Notes: generated by a model not told the origin, from the letters alone. A stretch of 64,000 bases of DNA from Paractinoplanes toevensis (GCF_018332695.1 NZ_BOQN01000079.1:22043-86042); one strand, 5' to 3'; counted from the stretch's first letter, positions 17,420 through 26,613 are shown. Numbers and translations: made by a program.

Positions 17420-18628
17420 ATGGGTTTCGTGCTGGCTCGTTACGTGGGCACCGCCGTGTGTGCCCGGCTCGCCGACGAGGGCGCGCGCGTCGCCGTGCTG
17501 CTGCTCGCGATCGAACGCACCGGCCGCCCCGGCACCGGCGGCCTGCTGGTTGCCGCGCTGATGGTGCCGCACGTGCTGGCCGCGCCGATCGTGGGCGCGC
17601 TGGCCGACGTGGTGCGCCGGCGCCGGCTCTTCTACCTGGCGATCTTCGTGGCCTACGCGGCGCTGCTGGCCGGGGTGACGCCGCTGGTGGGCCGCAACGC
17701 CCCGGCCGCGGCGGCGATGCTGCTGGTGGCCGGTTGCGGTGCGCCGCTGCTGATCGGCGGCCTGACCAGCCTGCTCGGCGAGCTGGTGCGGGACACGGCC
17801 GCCCCCGACGCGGGTGCTGCCCGGCGCCTGCAGCGGGCCTTCGGCCTCGATGTCTCCTCCTACAGCATGGCCGGGATCGGCGGTCCGGCCCTCGCCGCCG
17901 CGCTGGCCGTGGTGATCGGGGCGGCGTGGGCGTTGGTGGCGCTGGCCGGGCTGGTCGTGCTCGGTGGTCTGCTGCTGGCCACGCTGCCGCTGCGCACCCG
18001 GGCGACCGCCGCCCGGATGGCCGACCCGCTCGCCGGGCTGCGGCTGATGGTGCGCGACCGGGAGCTGGGTGCGGTCACCCTGGGATCGGTGCTGAAGGAG
18101 ACCGGGATCGGCGCGTTGCCGGTGGTGGCCGCGCTGCTGGCGGTCCGGGCCGGCGATACCGCGTACACCGGCGTGGTTCTGTCGGTGGCCGCGGCCGGCG
18201 GGCTCGCCGGCTCGCTGCTGACCACCGTCTTCCCGATCCGGCGGCGGTCGCCGCTGGTCGTGGTGGTGCTCGGCGCGGCCGGCACCGGGCTGACGTTCCT
18301 GCTGCTCGCGGTGGTGCCGCACGGGTGGCCGGCGCTGGTGCTGTTCGCGGTGGCCGGCGCGCTGGGCGCGCCGCTGGTGGTGGCGGTCTTCGCGGTGCGG
18401 GACCGGGCGGCGCCGCCGGAGCTGCGGACCCAGGTGTTCACGCTCGGCGCCGGGCTCAAGGTGACCGGGGCGGCGCTCGGCGCGGCGGTGGCCGGGCTCG
18501 CGGCGCCGGCCGGCGCGGTGGTACTACTGCTCGGGATAGCCGGTTGCCAACTGCTCGCCGTTCTGGCCACGCTGCTGGTGGGCCGGGTCACCCTGGCGCG
18601 ACGCGAGCCCGAGAGTATCGTTAGCTAG
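17420..18628 (+). CDS. MFS transporter
   Basis: A 402-residue membrane protein made almost entirely of hydrophobic helices (about 12), with charged loops after helix 2 (ADVVRRRRLFYL) as in major facilitator exporters. It starts 21 bases after the secreted peptidase and is followed after 32 bases by two ABC exporter genes. Likely a drug or metabolite exporter; the substrate is not determinable. Its stop codon lies inside a palindrome at 18620-18634. Confidence 0.88.
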   Translation: MGFVLARYVGTAVCARLADEGARVAVLLLAIERTGRPGTGGLLVAALMVPHVLAAPIVGALADVVRRRRLFYLAIFVAYAALLAGVTPLVGRNAPAAAAMLLVAGCGAPLLIGGLTSLLGELVRDTAAPDAGAARRLQRAFGLDVSSYSMAGIGGPALAAALAVVIGAAWALVALAGLVVLGGLLLATLPLRTRATAARMADPLAGLRLMVRDRELGAVTLGSVLKETGIGALPVVAALLAVRAGDTAYTGVVLSVAAAGGLAGSLLTTVFPIRRRSPLVVVVLGAAGTGLTFLLLAVVPHGWPALVLFAVAGALGAPLVVAVFAVRDRAAPPELRTQVFTLGAGLKVTGAALGAAVAGLAAPAGAVVLLLGIAGCQLLAVLATLLVGRVTLARREPESIVS

Positions 18629-18634
18629 GCTAAC
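18620..18634. promoter_or_regulatory. Dyad at MFS stop, weakly iron-box-like
   Basis: GTTAGC-TAG-GCTAAC is a perfect 6-bp inverted repeat upstream of the ABC exporter pair. The right half TAGGCTAAC matches the IdeR/DmdR iron-box core, but only about 11 of 19 consensus positions fit overall. Confidence 0.35.
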
Positions 18635-18660
18635 TACCTGCTCCGTACCGGGAGGCGCTG

Positions 18661-20439
18661 TTGAGTCGCCGCGCGCCCAAGGCGTCCATCGATCCGGATG
18701 CCCGCAAGAGCTGGCTGCGTCGCGCGCTGCCGCTCGTCAAGGCCCATCGCGGGCTGCTGATCACCTCGCTCGTGCTGTCCTTCGCCGGGCTCATCGTGCA
18801 GGTGCAGATCCCCAACCTGGTCCGGATCGGCATCGACCAGGCCGTCGTCGACCGGGCCGGCAACCTGAGCTACTACGTCTGGGCCATCGTCGGGCTCGCC
18901 CTGCTCCAGGGGCTGATCAACTACCTGGCCCGGCTCTACCTGCTGCGCACCGCCTACGAGCTCGAGTACGACCTGCGCAACATCGTCTACTCCCATCTCG
19001 TGCGCATGCCGTTCGGTTTCTACGACAAGGTGCAGTCCGGCGAGCTGATGTCCCGCTCCGGCTCGGACATCCGGGCCGTGCAGATGTACCTGGCGTTCGG
19101 GCCGTCGATCCTGGTGCAGTGCCTGATCGCGGTGGTCGCGTTCGGGCTGATGCTGTCGATCAACGTGCCGCTCGCCATCGTGGCGATGTCCACCATGCCG
19201 ATCATCGGGATCCTCGGGGTCAGCATGCGCAAGGCGATCTTCCCGGTGTCCTGGATGATCCAGGCCCGGCTCGCCCAGCTGGCCACCGTGGTCGACGAGA
19301 ACATCCAGGGCGTACGCATCGTGAAGGCCTTTGCGGCCGAAGGCCGGCAGTTGACGTCGCTGGCCGAGAGCGCCGACCGGATCCGCTGGGCCTACCGGCA
19401 GGACGCGCGGATCCGCAGCCGGTGGAACCCGTTGCTGGACAACCTGCCCCGGCTCGGGCTGGCCCTGGTGCTGCTGGTCGGCGGCCTCATGGTGATCGAC
19501 GGGCACACCACCATCGGCACGATCGTCGCCTTCAACTCGTACGTTCTGATGCTCCAGCCGCCGTTCCGCATGCTCGGCATGATGATCATGATGGGGCAGC
19601 GGGCGTCGGCGTCGGCCCGGCGGATCTACGAGATCCTCGATACGCCGTCCGACGTCGTCGACGACGTCGCCCCGGTCGCGCCGAAGCTGCGCGGGGATCT
19701 TGCGTTTGTCGACGTCGGGTTCGCGTACCCGAATGGGACCGTGGCCCTCGACGGCCTGGATCTCATCCTCGCGGCGGGCGAGACCGTCGCCGTCGTCGGC
19801 GGCACCGGGTCGGGCAAATCGACCCTCGGGCGGCTCGCCGCCCGCTTCTACGACGTCACGTCGGGCAGCGTGACCATCGACGGCATCGACGTCCGGAAGA
19901 TCCGGCTGTCGTCGCTGCGCGAGCAGGTCGGCATCGTGCCGGACGAGCCGTTCCTGTTCTCGCTGTCGATCCACGACAACATCGCCTACGGCCGGCCGGA
20001 CGCCTCGCGCGACGAGGTCGTCGATGCGGCGGTCGCGGCCGGCGCCGACGAATTCATCCAAGAACTTCCCGAGGGGTACGACACGGTGGTGGGCGAGCGC
20101 GGCTACACGCTCTCCGGCGGCCAGCGCCAGCGGATCGCGATCGCGCGGGCGCTGCTGATGAACCCGCCGATTCTCGTGCTCGACGACGCGACCAGCGCCA
20201 TCGACGTGACCGTCGAGCAGCGGATCCACGGCTCGCTGAAGGACCGGATGCAGGGCCGGACCACGCTGATCGTGGCCCACCGGCTGTCCACGATCAGCCT
20301 CGCCGACCGGGTCGTGCTGATGGACGCCGGCCGGGTGATCGCCGACGGGACGCACGCGTCGCTGCTGGCCACCGAGCCGCGCTACGCCGAGGTGCTGGCG
20401 TCGGCCGCCCGCGACGACTCGTCCGAGGTGCTCGCGTGA
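18661..20439 (+). CDS. ABC exporter half, fused permease-ATPase (first of pair)
   Basis: A 592-residue type IV (exporter) ABC half-transporter: six membrane helices in about residues 35-310, then an ATPase domain with Walker A GGTGSGKST, Q-loop, signature LSGGQRQRI, Walker B ILVLDDATSAID and H-loop AHRLS. The canonical catalytic Glu after Walker B is replaced by Asp (DDATS), a sign of a degenerate site in heterodimeric exporters. The TTG start follows GGGAGG by 5 bases. It overlaps the next ABC gene by 4 bases and probably forms a heterodimer with it. Confidence 0.93.
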   Translation: MSRRAPKASIDPDARKSWLRRALPLVKAHRGLLITSLVLSFAGLIVQVQIPNLVRIGIDQAVVDRAGNLSYYVWAIVGLALLQGLINYLARLYLLRTAYELEYDLRNIVYSHLVRMPFGFYDKVQSGELMSRSGSDIRAVQMYLAFGPSILVQCLIAVVAFGLMLSINVPLAIVAMSTMPIIGILGVSMRKAIFPVSWMIQARLAQLATVVDENIQGVRIVKAFAAEGRQLTSLAESADRIRWAYRQDARIRSRWNPLLDNLPRLGLALVLLVGGLMVIDGHTTIGTIVAFNSYVLMLQPPFRMLGMMIMMGQRASASARRIYEILDTPSDVVDDVAPVAPKLRGDLAFVDVGFAYPNGTVALDGLDLILAAGETVAVVGGTGSGKSTLGRLAARFYDVTSGSVTIDGIDVRKIRLSSLREQVGIVPDEPFLFSLSIHDNIAYGRPDASRDEVVDAAVAAGADEFIQELPEGYDTVVGERGYTLSGGQRQRIAIARALLMNPPILVLDDATSAIDVTVEQRIHGSLKDRMQGRTTLIVAHRLSTISLADRVVLMDAGRVIADGTHASLLATEPRYAEVLASAARDDSSEVLA

Positions 20440-22367
20440 GCATGTTCGGTGGTGGATTCGGGGGCTTCAACGCCGGCGGGCGGCCGACGGTCGGGGTGGC
20501 CGGTCGCAAGGGCAACGGCCTGCCATTCTCCGGGATTCCGGCCGATCTGGCGGCCGGCGTCGCCAAGCTGGAGGCGCAGGAACCCGACCACGGTGATCCC
20601 GGCGTCGCCTTCGACCCGGTGGCCGACTCGGGCGGCAAGATCTCGATCGGCCGGCTGCTGATCGGGCGGCCCGGGCTGCTGATCGCCGCCTCGCTGGCCA
20701 TCCTCGTCGAAACCCTGCTGCTGCAGGCCGGGCCCTATCTGGTGCAGGTCGGCATCGACCACGGCATCGCCGCCCGCAACCTGCGGGTCCTCGTCGTCGC
20801 GACGATCTGCTTCGTCGCCGCCGTGCTGCTCACCGGGCTGGCCACCGCCGTCCGCATGCGCAAGAGCGGCGTGCTGGCCGCCTCGGCCACCCGGGACCTG
20901 CGGATCCGCATCTTCGCCCACCTCCAGCGGATGTCGCTGGACTACTACACCCGGGAGAAGGCCGGGGTCACGATGACCCGGATGACCTCCGACGTGGAGT
21001 CGCTGCAGAGCCTGCTGCAGGACGGCTTCGCCCAGTTCCTCATCCAGGGGCTGACCATGGTGGTGGTCACCGGGGTGCTGTTCCACTACAACCCGGAACT
21101 GGCGATCCTGACGTTGGTGCTGGTGGTGCCGCCGCTCACGGCGGCGTCGCTGTGGTTCCGGCACGCCGCCGACCGCGGGTACAACCGGCAGCGGGACACC
21201 ATCGCGGCGATGTTCGCCGATCTGGCCGAGAGCCTCAACGGCGTACGGGTGGTGACCGCGCACAACCGGCAGGAACGCAACGTGGTCGCGCACCGGTCGG
21301 TGGTCGGCGAGTACCGGGACGCCAACGACTGGACCGGGCGGATCAACGCGATCTACGGGCCGGGCACGTCGGTGATCGGGCTGATCGCGATGGCGGTCAT
21401 GCTGCTGCTCGGTGGCCGGATGGTGCTGCGCGGGACGCTGACGATCGGCGAGCTGACCGCGTTCGTGCTCTACATCAACTCGTTCTTCCAGCCGGTGCAG
21501 CAGCTGGTTCAGCTCTATACGCAGTACCAGCAGGCCAAGGCGGCGGTCGGCAAGATCCGTGCGCTGCTGTCGACGGCACCCTCGGTCTCCCAGTCCGCCG
21601 ATGCGGTGGCGCTGCCGCCGGTCGTGGGGGAGATCGTTTTCGACGACGTCAGCTTCGGATATCTGCCGTCCCGCCCGGTTCTGTCGCATGTCTCGCTGCG
21701 GATCGCGCCGGGTGAGACGGTCGCCTGCGTCGGGCCGACCGGGGCCGGCAAGTCGACTCTGGCCAAGCTGGTGACGCGGTTCTACGACCCTTCTTCCGGG
21801 GCCATCCTGATCGACGGGCACGACCTGCGCGACGTCACGCTCGACTCGCTCCGGCGGCAGATCGGGGTGGTGCCGCAGGAGCCGTTCCTGTTCGCCGGGA
21901 CGCTGCGGGACAACATCGCGTTCGCCCGGCCGTCCGCGTCGGACGACGAGGTCTGGGCCGCGGTCGACTCGGTCGGGCTGCGCGACCTCGTCGAGCGCTC
22001 GCCCGAAGGGCTGGACACCCCGCTGCACGAGCGCGGGCAGTCGGTCTCCTCCGGCGAGCGGCAGCTCCTCGCCCTGGCCCGGGCGTTCCTGGCCGAGCCG
22101 CGGGTCGTTGTGCTCGACGAGGCCACGTCCAGCCTCGACCTGCGCTCCGAGCTGCGGGTGGAGGCGGCGCTGGACGCGCTGCTCGACGGGCGGACCGCGA
22201 TCCTGGTCGCGCACCGGCTCTCCACCGCCATGCGCGCCGACCGGATCATCGTGGTCGACGACCACGGCATCGTGGAGAGCGGGTCGCACGACGAACTCGT
22301 GCGAGCCGAGGGTCGTTATGCCGCCATGTTCGACCAGTGGGCCGCTTCGTCTGGTAGCAAGAGGTAG
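20436..22367 (+). CDS. ABC exporter half, fused permease-ATPase (second of pair)
   Basis: A 643-residue ABC half-transporter with a Gly-rich N-terminal extension of about 60 residues (FGGGFGGFNAGG), six membrane helices, and an ATPase with Walker A GPTGAGKST, signature VSSGERQLL, Walker B VVVLDEATSSLD and H-loop AHRLS. Here the catalytic Glu is present (LDEATS) while the signature differs from LSGGQ. This matches the usual asymmetry of heterodimeric exporters, in which one site is degenerate. GTG at 20436 overlaps the previous stop (GTGA); an ATG two codons on is an alternative. Cargo unknown. Confidence 0.93.
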   Translation: MSMFGGGFGGFNAGGRPTVGVAGRKGNGLPFSGIPADLAAGVAKLEAQEPDHGDPGVAFDPVADSGGKISIGRLLIGRPGLLIAASLAILVETLLLQAGPYLVQVGIDHGIAARNLRVLVVATICFVAAVLLTGLATAVRMRKSGVLAASATRDLRIRIFAHLQRMSLDYYTREKAGVTMTRMTSDVESLQSLLQDGFAQFLIQGLTMVVVTGVLFHYNPELAILTLVLVVPPLTAASLWFRHAADRGYNRQRDTIAAMFADLAESLNGVRVVTAHNRQERNVVAHRSVVGEYRDANDWTGRINAIYGPGTSVIGLIAMAVMLLLGGRMVLRGTLTIGELTAFVLYINSFFQPVQQLVQLYTQYQQAKAAVGKIRALLSTAPSVSQSADAVALPPVVGEIVFDDVSFGYLPSRPVLSHVSLRIAPGETVACVGPTGAGKSTLAKLVTRFYDPSSGAILIDGHDLRDVTLDSLRRQIGVVPQEPFLFAGTLRDNIAFARPSASDDEVWAAVDSVGLRDLVERSPEGLDTPLHERGQSVSSGERQLLALARAFLAEPRVVVLDEATSSLDLRSELRVEAALDALLDGRTAILVAHRLSTAMRADRIIVVDDHGIVESGSHDELVRAEGRYAAMFDQWAASSGSKR

Positions 22368-22377
22368 ACAGCTACCT
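22362..22377. promoter_or_regulatory. Dyad between ABC exporter and first ggt gene
   Basis: AGGTAG-ACAG-CTACCT is a perfect 6-bp inverted repeat that includes the stop of the second ABC gene and precedes the gamma-glutamyltransferase ribosome site by about 10 bases. It could be an operator or a small hairpin. Confidence 0.3.
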
Positions 22378-22397
22378 TTGCCCACTGTGGAGGATCG

Positions 22398-24185
22398 ATG
22401 CGGATCTTGCCGGTTCTAGCAGTAGCTTCCCTTTCCACCGTGTTCATCGCCGCGCCGGCCGCCGCCGCGCCCACCCTCGGACCGACGGCCTACGGGCGCG
22501 GCGGCGGGATCGCCACGGTCGACGCGACCGCGACCGCCGCCGGGCTCGACGTGCTGCGCCACGGCGGCAACGCGATCGACGCCGCGGTCGCGGCCGCCGC
22601 CACGCTCGGGGTCACCGAGCCGTTCGTGGCCGGGCCGGCCAGCGGCGGTTTCCTCGTCTATTACGACGCCAAGCATCGCCGGGTCTCCACCATCGACGGC
22701 CGGGAGACCGGGCCCGCCACGATGACGCCGACCTACTTCATCGATCCGGCCGACGGTCTGCCCTACGACTTCCCGGAGGCCCGGGTCAGCGGCCTCTCGG
22801 TCGGCGTGCCCGGCGCCCTCGCCACCTGGGACACCGCGCTGCGGCAGTGGGGCACCCGCTCGCTGGCGTCGCTGCTGCGGCCGGCCGCCGCCGTGGCCGA
22901 TCGCGGCTTCCCGGTCGACGCCCAGTTCCGCCAGCAGATCAACGACAACCTGGCGGCGTTCGGCCAGTTCGACTCGACGAAGGCGCTCTACCTGCCCGGC
23001 GGCGCCCCGCCCGCGCTCGGCTCGACCCAGCGCAACCCCGACCTGGCCGCCACCTACCGGCAGATCGCGGCGCAGGGCATCGGCGCCTTCTATCGCGGCC
23101 CGATCGGCGCCGACCTGGTCAAGACCGTCCAGCACCCGCCCGTCTCGGCGAACCCGGTCGGTTCGTGGGTCTATCCCATCCGGCCCGGCCGCCTCACCGT
23201 GGATGACCTCGCGGGCTACCGGGTGCGGCGTCCCGCGCCGACCGTCTCCGACTTCCGCGGTCTCTCGGTCTACGGCATGTCCACCCCGTCCAGCGGTGGC
23301 ACGGCGGTCAGCGAGGCACTCAACATCCTGGAGAAGGTGGCACCCGCTGATCGCACCCAGGTGCTGCACACCTACCTGGAAGCATCGGCACTCGCCTTCG
23401 CCGACCGTGGTCGTTACGTCGGGGCGTACACCTCGCCGGATGTCCTCCGCAAGCTGGCCTCGGACCGCTGGGCCGGCCGGCGCGCCTGCCAGATCTCTTC
23501 TTCGAAAGCCTTGCCGAAACCGGTCGCCCCCGGCGACATCAACGCCTCCGGGTGTACGCCCACCGCCGCCTCGCTGACCCCCGACACCGGCCGGAGCACC
23601 ACCAACATCACGGTGTCCGACCGGTGGGGCAACGTCGTCGAGTGGACCTTCACCCTCGAGCAGTTCGGCGGCAACGGCATCGTCGTGCCCGGCCGCGGCT
23701 TCATGCTCAACAACGAGCTGACCGACTTCAACTTCGCACCCACCCAGGGCACCGCCCCCGATCCGAACCTGCCCGGCCCCGGCAAGCGCCCGCGCAGCTC
23801 GATGAGCCCGACGATCGTGCTGAAGCACGGCAAACCGTTCCTGGCCCTGGGTTCACCGGGCGGTGCGTCGATCATCACCACCGTCCTGCAGATCCTGGTG
23901 AACCGCCTGGTCCTGGGCATGCCCCTGCCCGCCGCACTGGCCGCGCCGCGGGCGTCCCAGCGCAACACGGCCGGCATCCAGGCCGAGCCCGCCTTCCACA
24001 CCACCTACGGTCCGTCGCTGACCGCCCTCGGTCATACCTTCGGTCCCGACATGGCCGAGCTGGGCGCCGCGACCGCCATGGAGTTCACCGGCTACGGCGG
24101 CCTGATCGCCTCGGCCGAGCCGTCCCGCCGCGGCGGCGGGGCTGCCGCCGTGCTGTGGCCGTCGAACTCTGGTAGGCAGAGATAG
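22398..24185 (+). CDS. ggt: Gamma-glutamyltransferase (tandem copy 1)
   Basis: A 595-residue secreted gamma-glutamyltransferase precursor: signal peptide ending near AAPAAAAP, then the large subunit and, after autocleavage, the small subunit starting at catalytic T401 (STTNITVSDRWGN). Substrate-binding TIDGRE and the SSMSPTIV and GSPGG motifs are kept. The segment usually reading GIGGGGF is changed to GPASGGF, so the loop near the active-site entry differs from the neighbouring copy. These enzymes hydrolyse or transfer the gamma-glutamyl group of glutathione-like compounds. The ribosome site and first codons (GGAGGATCGATGCGGATCTT) are the same as in copy 2. Confidence 0.92.
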   Translation: MRILPVLAVASLSTVFIAAPAAAAPTLGPTAYGRGGGIATVDATATAAGLDVLRHGGNAIDAAVAAAATLGVTEPFVAGPASGGFLVYYDAKHRRVSTIDGRETGPATMTPTYFIDPADGLPYDFPEARVSGLSVGVPGALATWDTALRQWGTRSLASLLRPAAAVADRGFPVDAQFRQQINDNLAAFGQFDSTKALYLPGGAPPALGSTQRNPDLAATYRQIAAQGIGAFYRGPIGADLVKTVQHPPVSANPVGSWVYPIRPGRLTVDDLAGYRVRRPAPTVSDFRGLSVYGMSTPSSGGTAVSEALNILEKVAPADRTQVLHTYLEASALAFADRGRYVGAYTSPDVLRKLASDRWAGRRACQISSSKALPKPVAPGDINASGCTPTAASLTPDTGRSTTNITVSDRWGNVVEWTFTLEQFGGNGIVVPGRGFMLNNELTDFNFAPTQGTAPDPNLPGPGKRPRSSMSPTIVLKHGKPFLALGSPGGASIITTVLQILVNRLVLGMPLPAALAAPRASQRNTAGIQAEPAFHTTYGPSLTALGHTFGPDMAELGAATAMEFTGYGGLIASAEPSRRGGGAAAVLWPSNSGRQR

Positions 24186-24248
24186 ACCGTCCACCGCCCC
24201 ACCACCGCCCTTGATCAGCCTGAAGGCCATCCCCCTTCTCTGCCAACC
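24171..24248. promoter_or_regulatory. Long-range inverted repeat between the two ggt genes
   Basis: GGTAGGCAGAGA (24171-24182) and TCTCTGCCAACC (24237-24248) pair at 11 of 12 positions. They flank the dispersed repeat at 24193 and lie just before the second ggt ribosome site, so a terminator or leader structure is possible. Confidence 0.35.
24193..24232 (+). repeat. Dispersed 40-bp repeat, copy A
   Basis: A 40-base segment matching 54471-54510 at about 35 of 40 positions, with the shared core CCGCCCTTGATC and CTGAAGGCC. Copy A is intergenic, upstream of the second ggt gene; copy B lies within the treY start. Confidence 0.55.
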
Positions 24249-24259
24249 TCGGAGGATCG

Positions 24260-26035
24260 ATGCGGATCTTGCCGGTACTTGCCGTAGCTTCTCTCGCTTC
24301 GGTTTTTATGGCGGCGCCCGCCGTCGCGTCCCCGCCGTCATCGGGGCCGACCGCCACCGGCTATGGGGGAGCGGTCGCGACCGTCGACCCCACGGCCACC
24401 GCGGTCGGCCTGGACGTGCTGCGCCGCGGCGGCAACGCGGTCGACGCGGCCGTCGCGGCGGCCGCCACCCTCGGCGTCACCGAGCCGTTCTCGGCCGGCA
24501 TCGGGGGCGGCGGCTTCTTCGTCTACTACGACGCCAAGCATCGCCGGGTCTCCACGATCGACGGCCGCGAGGCCGGACCCGCCACGATGACGTCGACCTA
24601 CTTCATCGACCGGGCCGACGGCCTGCCGTACGACTTCCCGGAGGCCCGGGTCAGCGGCCTCTCGGTCGGCGTGCCCGGCACCCTCGCCACCTGGGAGTCG
24701 GCAGCTCGCTCCTGGGGCACCCGGTCGCTGGCCTCGCTGCTCCGGCCGGCCGCCGAGGTGGCCGACCGCGGCTTCCCGGTCGACGCCACGTTCCGCCAGC
24801 AGATCGCCGACAACGCCGACGCGTTCGGCCAGTTCGACGCGACCAGCGAGCTGTACCTGCCCGGTGGGCAGCCGCCCGCGGTCGGCTCGACCCAGCGCAA
24901 CCCCGACCTGGCCGACACCTATCGGCTGATCGCCCGCAAGGGCACCGACGTCCTCTACCGGGGTGCGGTCGCCCGCGACATCGTCCGGGCCGTCCAGCAC
25001 CCGCCGGTCTCCGCCGACCCGATCGGCACCTGGGCGTACCCCATCCGGCCCGGCGCACTCACCCTGCAGGACCTCGCCCGGTACGACGTACGCCGCCCGG
25101 CCCCGACCCGCTCCGACTTCCGGGGCCTGTCGGTCTACGGCATGTCCACGCCGTCCAGCGGCGGCACCGCGGTCAGCGAGGCGCTCAACATCCTGGAGAA
25201 GGTCAACCCCACCGACCTCACCCAGGTCCTGCACACCTACCTCGAGGCGTCGGCGCTGTCCTTCGCCGACCGCGGCCGCTACGTCGGCGCGTACACCCCC
25301 CAGAAGATCCTCGACAAGCTGGTCTCCGACCGGTGGGCCGGGCAGCGCGCCTGCCAGATCTCGTCCTCTTCGGCGCTTCCCAAGCCGGTCCCGCCGGGCG
25401 ACATCAACGCCCGCGGCTGCACCCCCGCCACCGTCGGCGGGCCCACCGAGCAGGGCCAGTCCACGACCAACCTGACCGTCGCCGACAAGTGGGGCAACGT
25501 CGTCGAATACACCCTCACCATCGAACAGACCGGCGGCAACGCCGTCGTCGTGCCCGGCCGCGGCTTCCTGCTCAACAACGAGCTGACCGACTTCAACTTC
25601 ACCAACACGCAGGCCCCCGCCGCCGACCCGAACCTGCCCGGCCCCGGCAAACGCCCGCGCAGCTCGATGAGCCCGACGATCGTGCTCAAGGACGGCAAGC
25701 CGTTCCTGGCGCTGGGTTCCCCGGGCGGTGCCACGATCATCACGACCGTCCTGCAGATCCTGGTCAACCGGCTGATCCTGGGCCAGTCGCTGCCGGCTGC
25801 GATGGCCGCGCCCCGGGCATCGCAGCGCAACACGGCCGGCATCCAGGCCGAGCCCGCCTTCCACACCACCTACGGCCCGCTGCTGACCCCGCTGGGCCAC
25901 TCGTTCGCCGCCGACGTTCCCGAACTGGGCGCCGCGACCGCGATCGAGCTGACCCGCGGCGGCGGCTTCATCGCCTCGTCGGAACCGGTCCGCCGCGGCG
26001 GCGGCGCGGCCGGCGTCGTCCACCCGAACCGCTGA
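24260..26035 (+). CDS. ggt: Gamma-glutamyltransferase (tandem copy 2)
   Basis: A 591-residue secreted gamma-glutamyltransferase, clearly a tandem duplicate of the preceding gene and collinear along its whole length. It has a signal peptide, the canonical GIGGGGFFVYYD loop, TIDGRE for alpha-carboxylate binding, autocleavage/catalytic T402 in STTNLTVADKWGN, SSMSPTIV and GSPGG. Both copies share the same ribosome site. This copy looks the more canonical of the two. It is followed by a perfect GC stem at 26040-26072. The pair sits after exporter genes, so it may process an exported gamma-glutamyl compound or simply recycle external glutathione-like thiols (inference). Confidence 0.94.
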   Translation: MRILPVLAVASLASVFMAAPAVASPPSSGPTATGYGGAVATVDPTATAVGLDVLRRGGNAVDAAVAAAATLGVTEPFSAGIGGGGFFVYYDAKHRRVSTIDGREAGPATMTSTYFIDRADGLPYDFPEARVSGLSVGVPGTLATWESAARSWGTRSLASLLRPAAEVADRGFPVDATFRQQIADNADAFGQFDATSELYLPGGQPPAVGSTQRNPDLADTYRLIARKGTDVLYRGAVARDIVRAVQHPPVSADPIGTWAYPIRPGALTLQDLARYDVRRPAPTRSDFRGLSVYGMSTPSSGGTAVSEALNILEKVNPTDLTQVLHTYLEASALSFADRGRYVGAYTPQKILDKLVSDRWAGQRACQISSSSALPKPVPPGDINARGCTPATVGGPTEQGQSTTNLTVADKWGNVVEYTLTIEQTGGNAVVVPGRGFLLNNELTDFNFTNTQAPAADPNLPGPGKRPRSSMSPTIVLKDGKPFLALGSPGGATIITTVLQILVNRLILGQSLPAAMAAPRASQRNTAGIQAEPAFHTTYGPLLTPLGHSFAADVPELGAATAIELTRGGGFIASSEPVRRGGGAAGVVHPNR

Positions 26036-26039
26036 TCTT

Positions 26040-26072
26040 GCCGGGGGCGGTAATCCCGTTGCCGCCCCCGGC
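26040..26072 (+). terminator. Terminator hairpin after ggt pair
   Basis: GCCGGGGGCGG (26040-26050) and CCGCCCCCGGC (26062-26072) form a perfect 11-bp stem with an 11-base loop, 5 bases after the second ggt stop. Confidence 0.75.
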
Positions 26073-26094
26073 CCGGCTCGCTACGTTCCCGCTC

Positions 26095-26610
26095 ATGGCC
26101 CTTCGCCCCGAACAACCGCAAGACCACGCCGCGGTGGATGCCGTGGTCCGGCAGGCGTTCGGCGACGACCGGGTGCCCGGTCTCGTCGCAGCGTTACGGC
26201 CCGCCACGCTCTCTCTGGTGGCCGAGGAGGCGGGCGAGGTGGTCGGGCACATCATGTTCAGTCCATGCCTGCTCGACGCGCCGGCCCGGCTCGTCGAGGT
26301 TCAGACATTGAGCCCGCTCTCGGTGGCCCCGAAATGGCAGCGCCGTGGGATCGGGTCCGCTCTGATCGAGGCCGGCCTGCGGGAGCTCGATTCGCGCGGG
26401 GTTCCGCTGGTCTTCCTGGAGGGGGATCCGAGGTATTACTCGCGGGTGGGCTTCACCGCGGGGGGTGATCACGGCTTCCGTAAGCCGTCGCTGCGCATCC
26501 CTGATCAGGCCTTCCAGGTCGTTCGGCTGTCTGCCTACGAGTCCTGGATGACCGGGACCTTTGTTTATTCCAGTGTGTTCTGGGAGCACGACTGCGTTGG
26601 TCTTCGGTAG
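26095..26610 (+). CDS. GNAT family N-acetyltransferase
   Basis: A 171-residue GNAT acetyltransferase. Acetyl-CoA binding motif A is visible as LSVAPKWQRRGIGSALIEAGL (Q/RxxGxG type), followed by VFLEGDPRYYSRVGF, typical of the YhbS-like subgroup. The acceptor (amine, peptide or antibiotic) is unknown. The ATG at 26095 gives family length. It ends four bases before a perfect terminator stem and is convergent with the arabinan-degrading genes. Confidence 0.9.
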   Translation: MALRPEQPQDHAAVDAVVRQAFGDDRVPGLVAALRPATLSLVAEEAGEVVGHIMFSPCLLDAPARLVEVQTLSPLSVAPKWQRRGIGSALIEAGLRELDSRGVPLVFLEGDPRYYSRVGFTAGGDHGFRKPSLRIPDQAFQVVRLSAYESWMTGTFVYSSVFWEHDCVGLR

Positions 26611-26613
26611 TCG

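Noticed and set aside
15872..18322. Very long open frame opposite the peptidase and MFS genes
   Set aside because: It is antisense to two well-supported genes; composition (Arg/Gly/His/Gln-rich, no domains) is typical of high-GC shadow frames.
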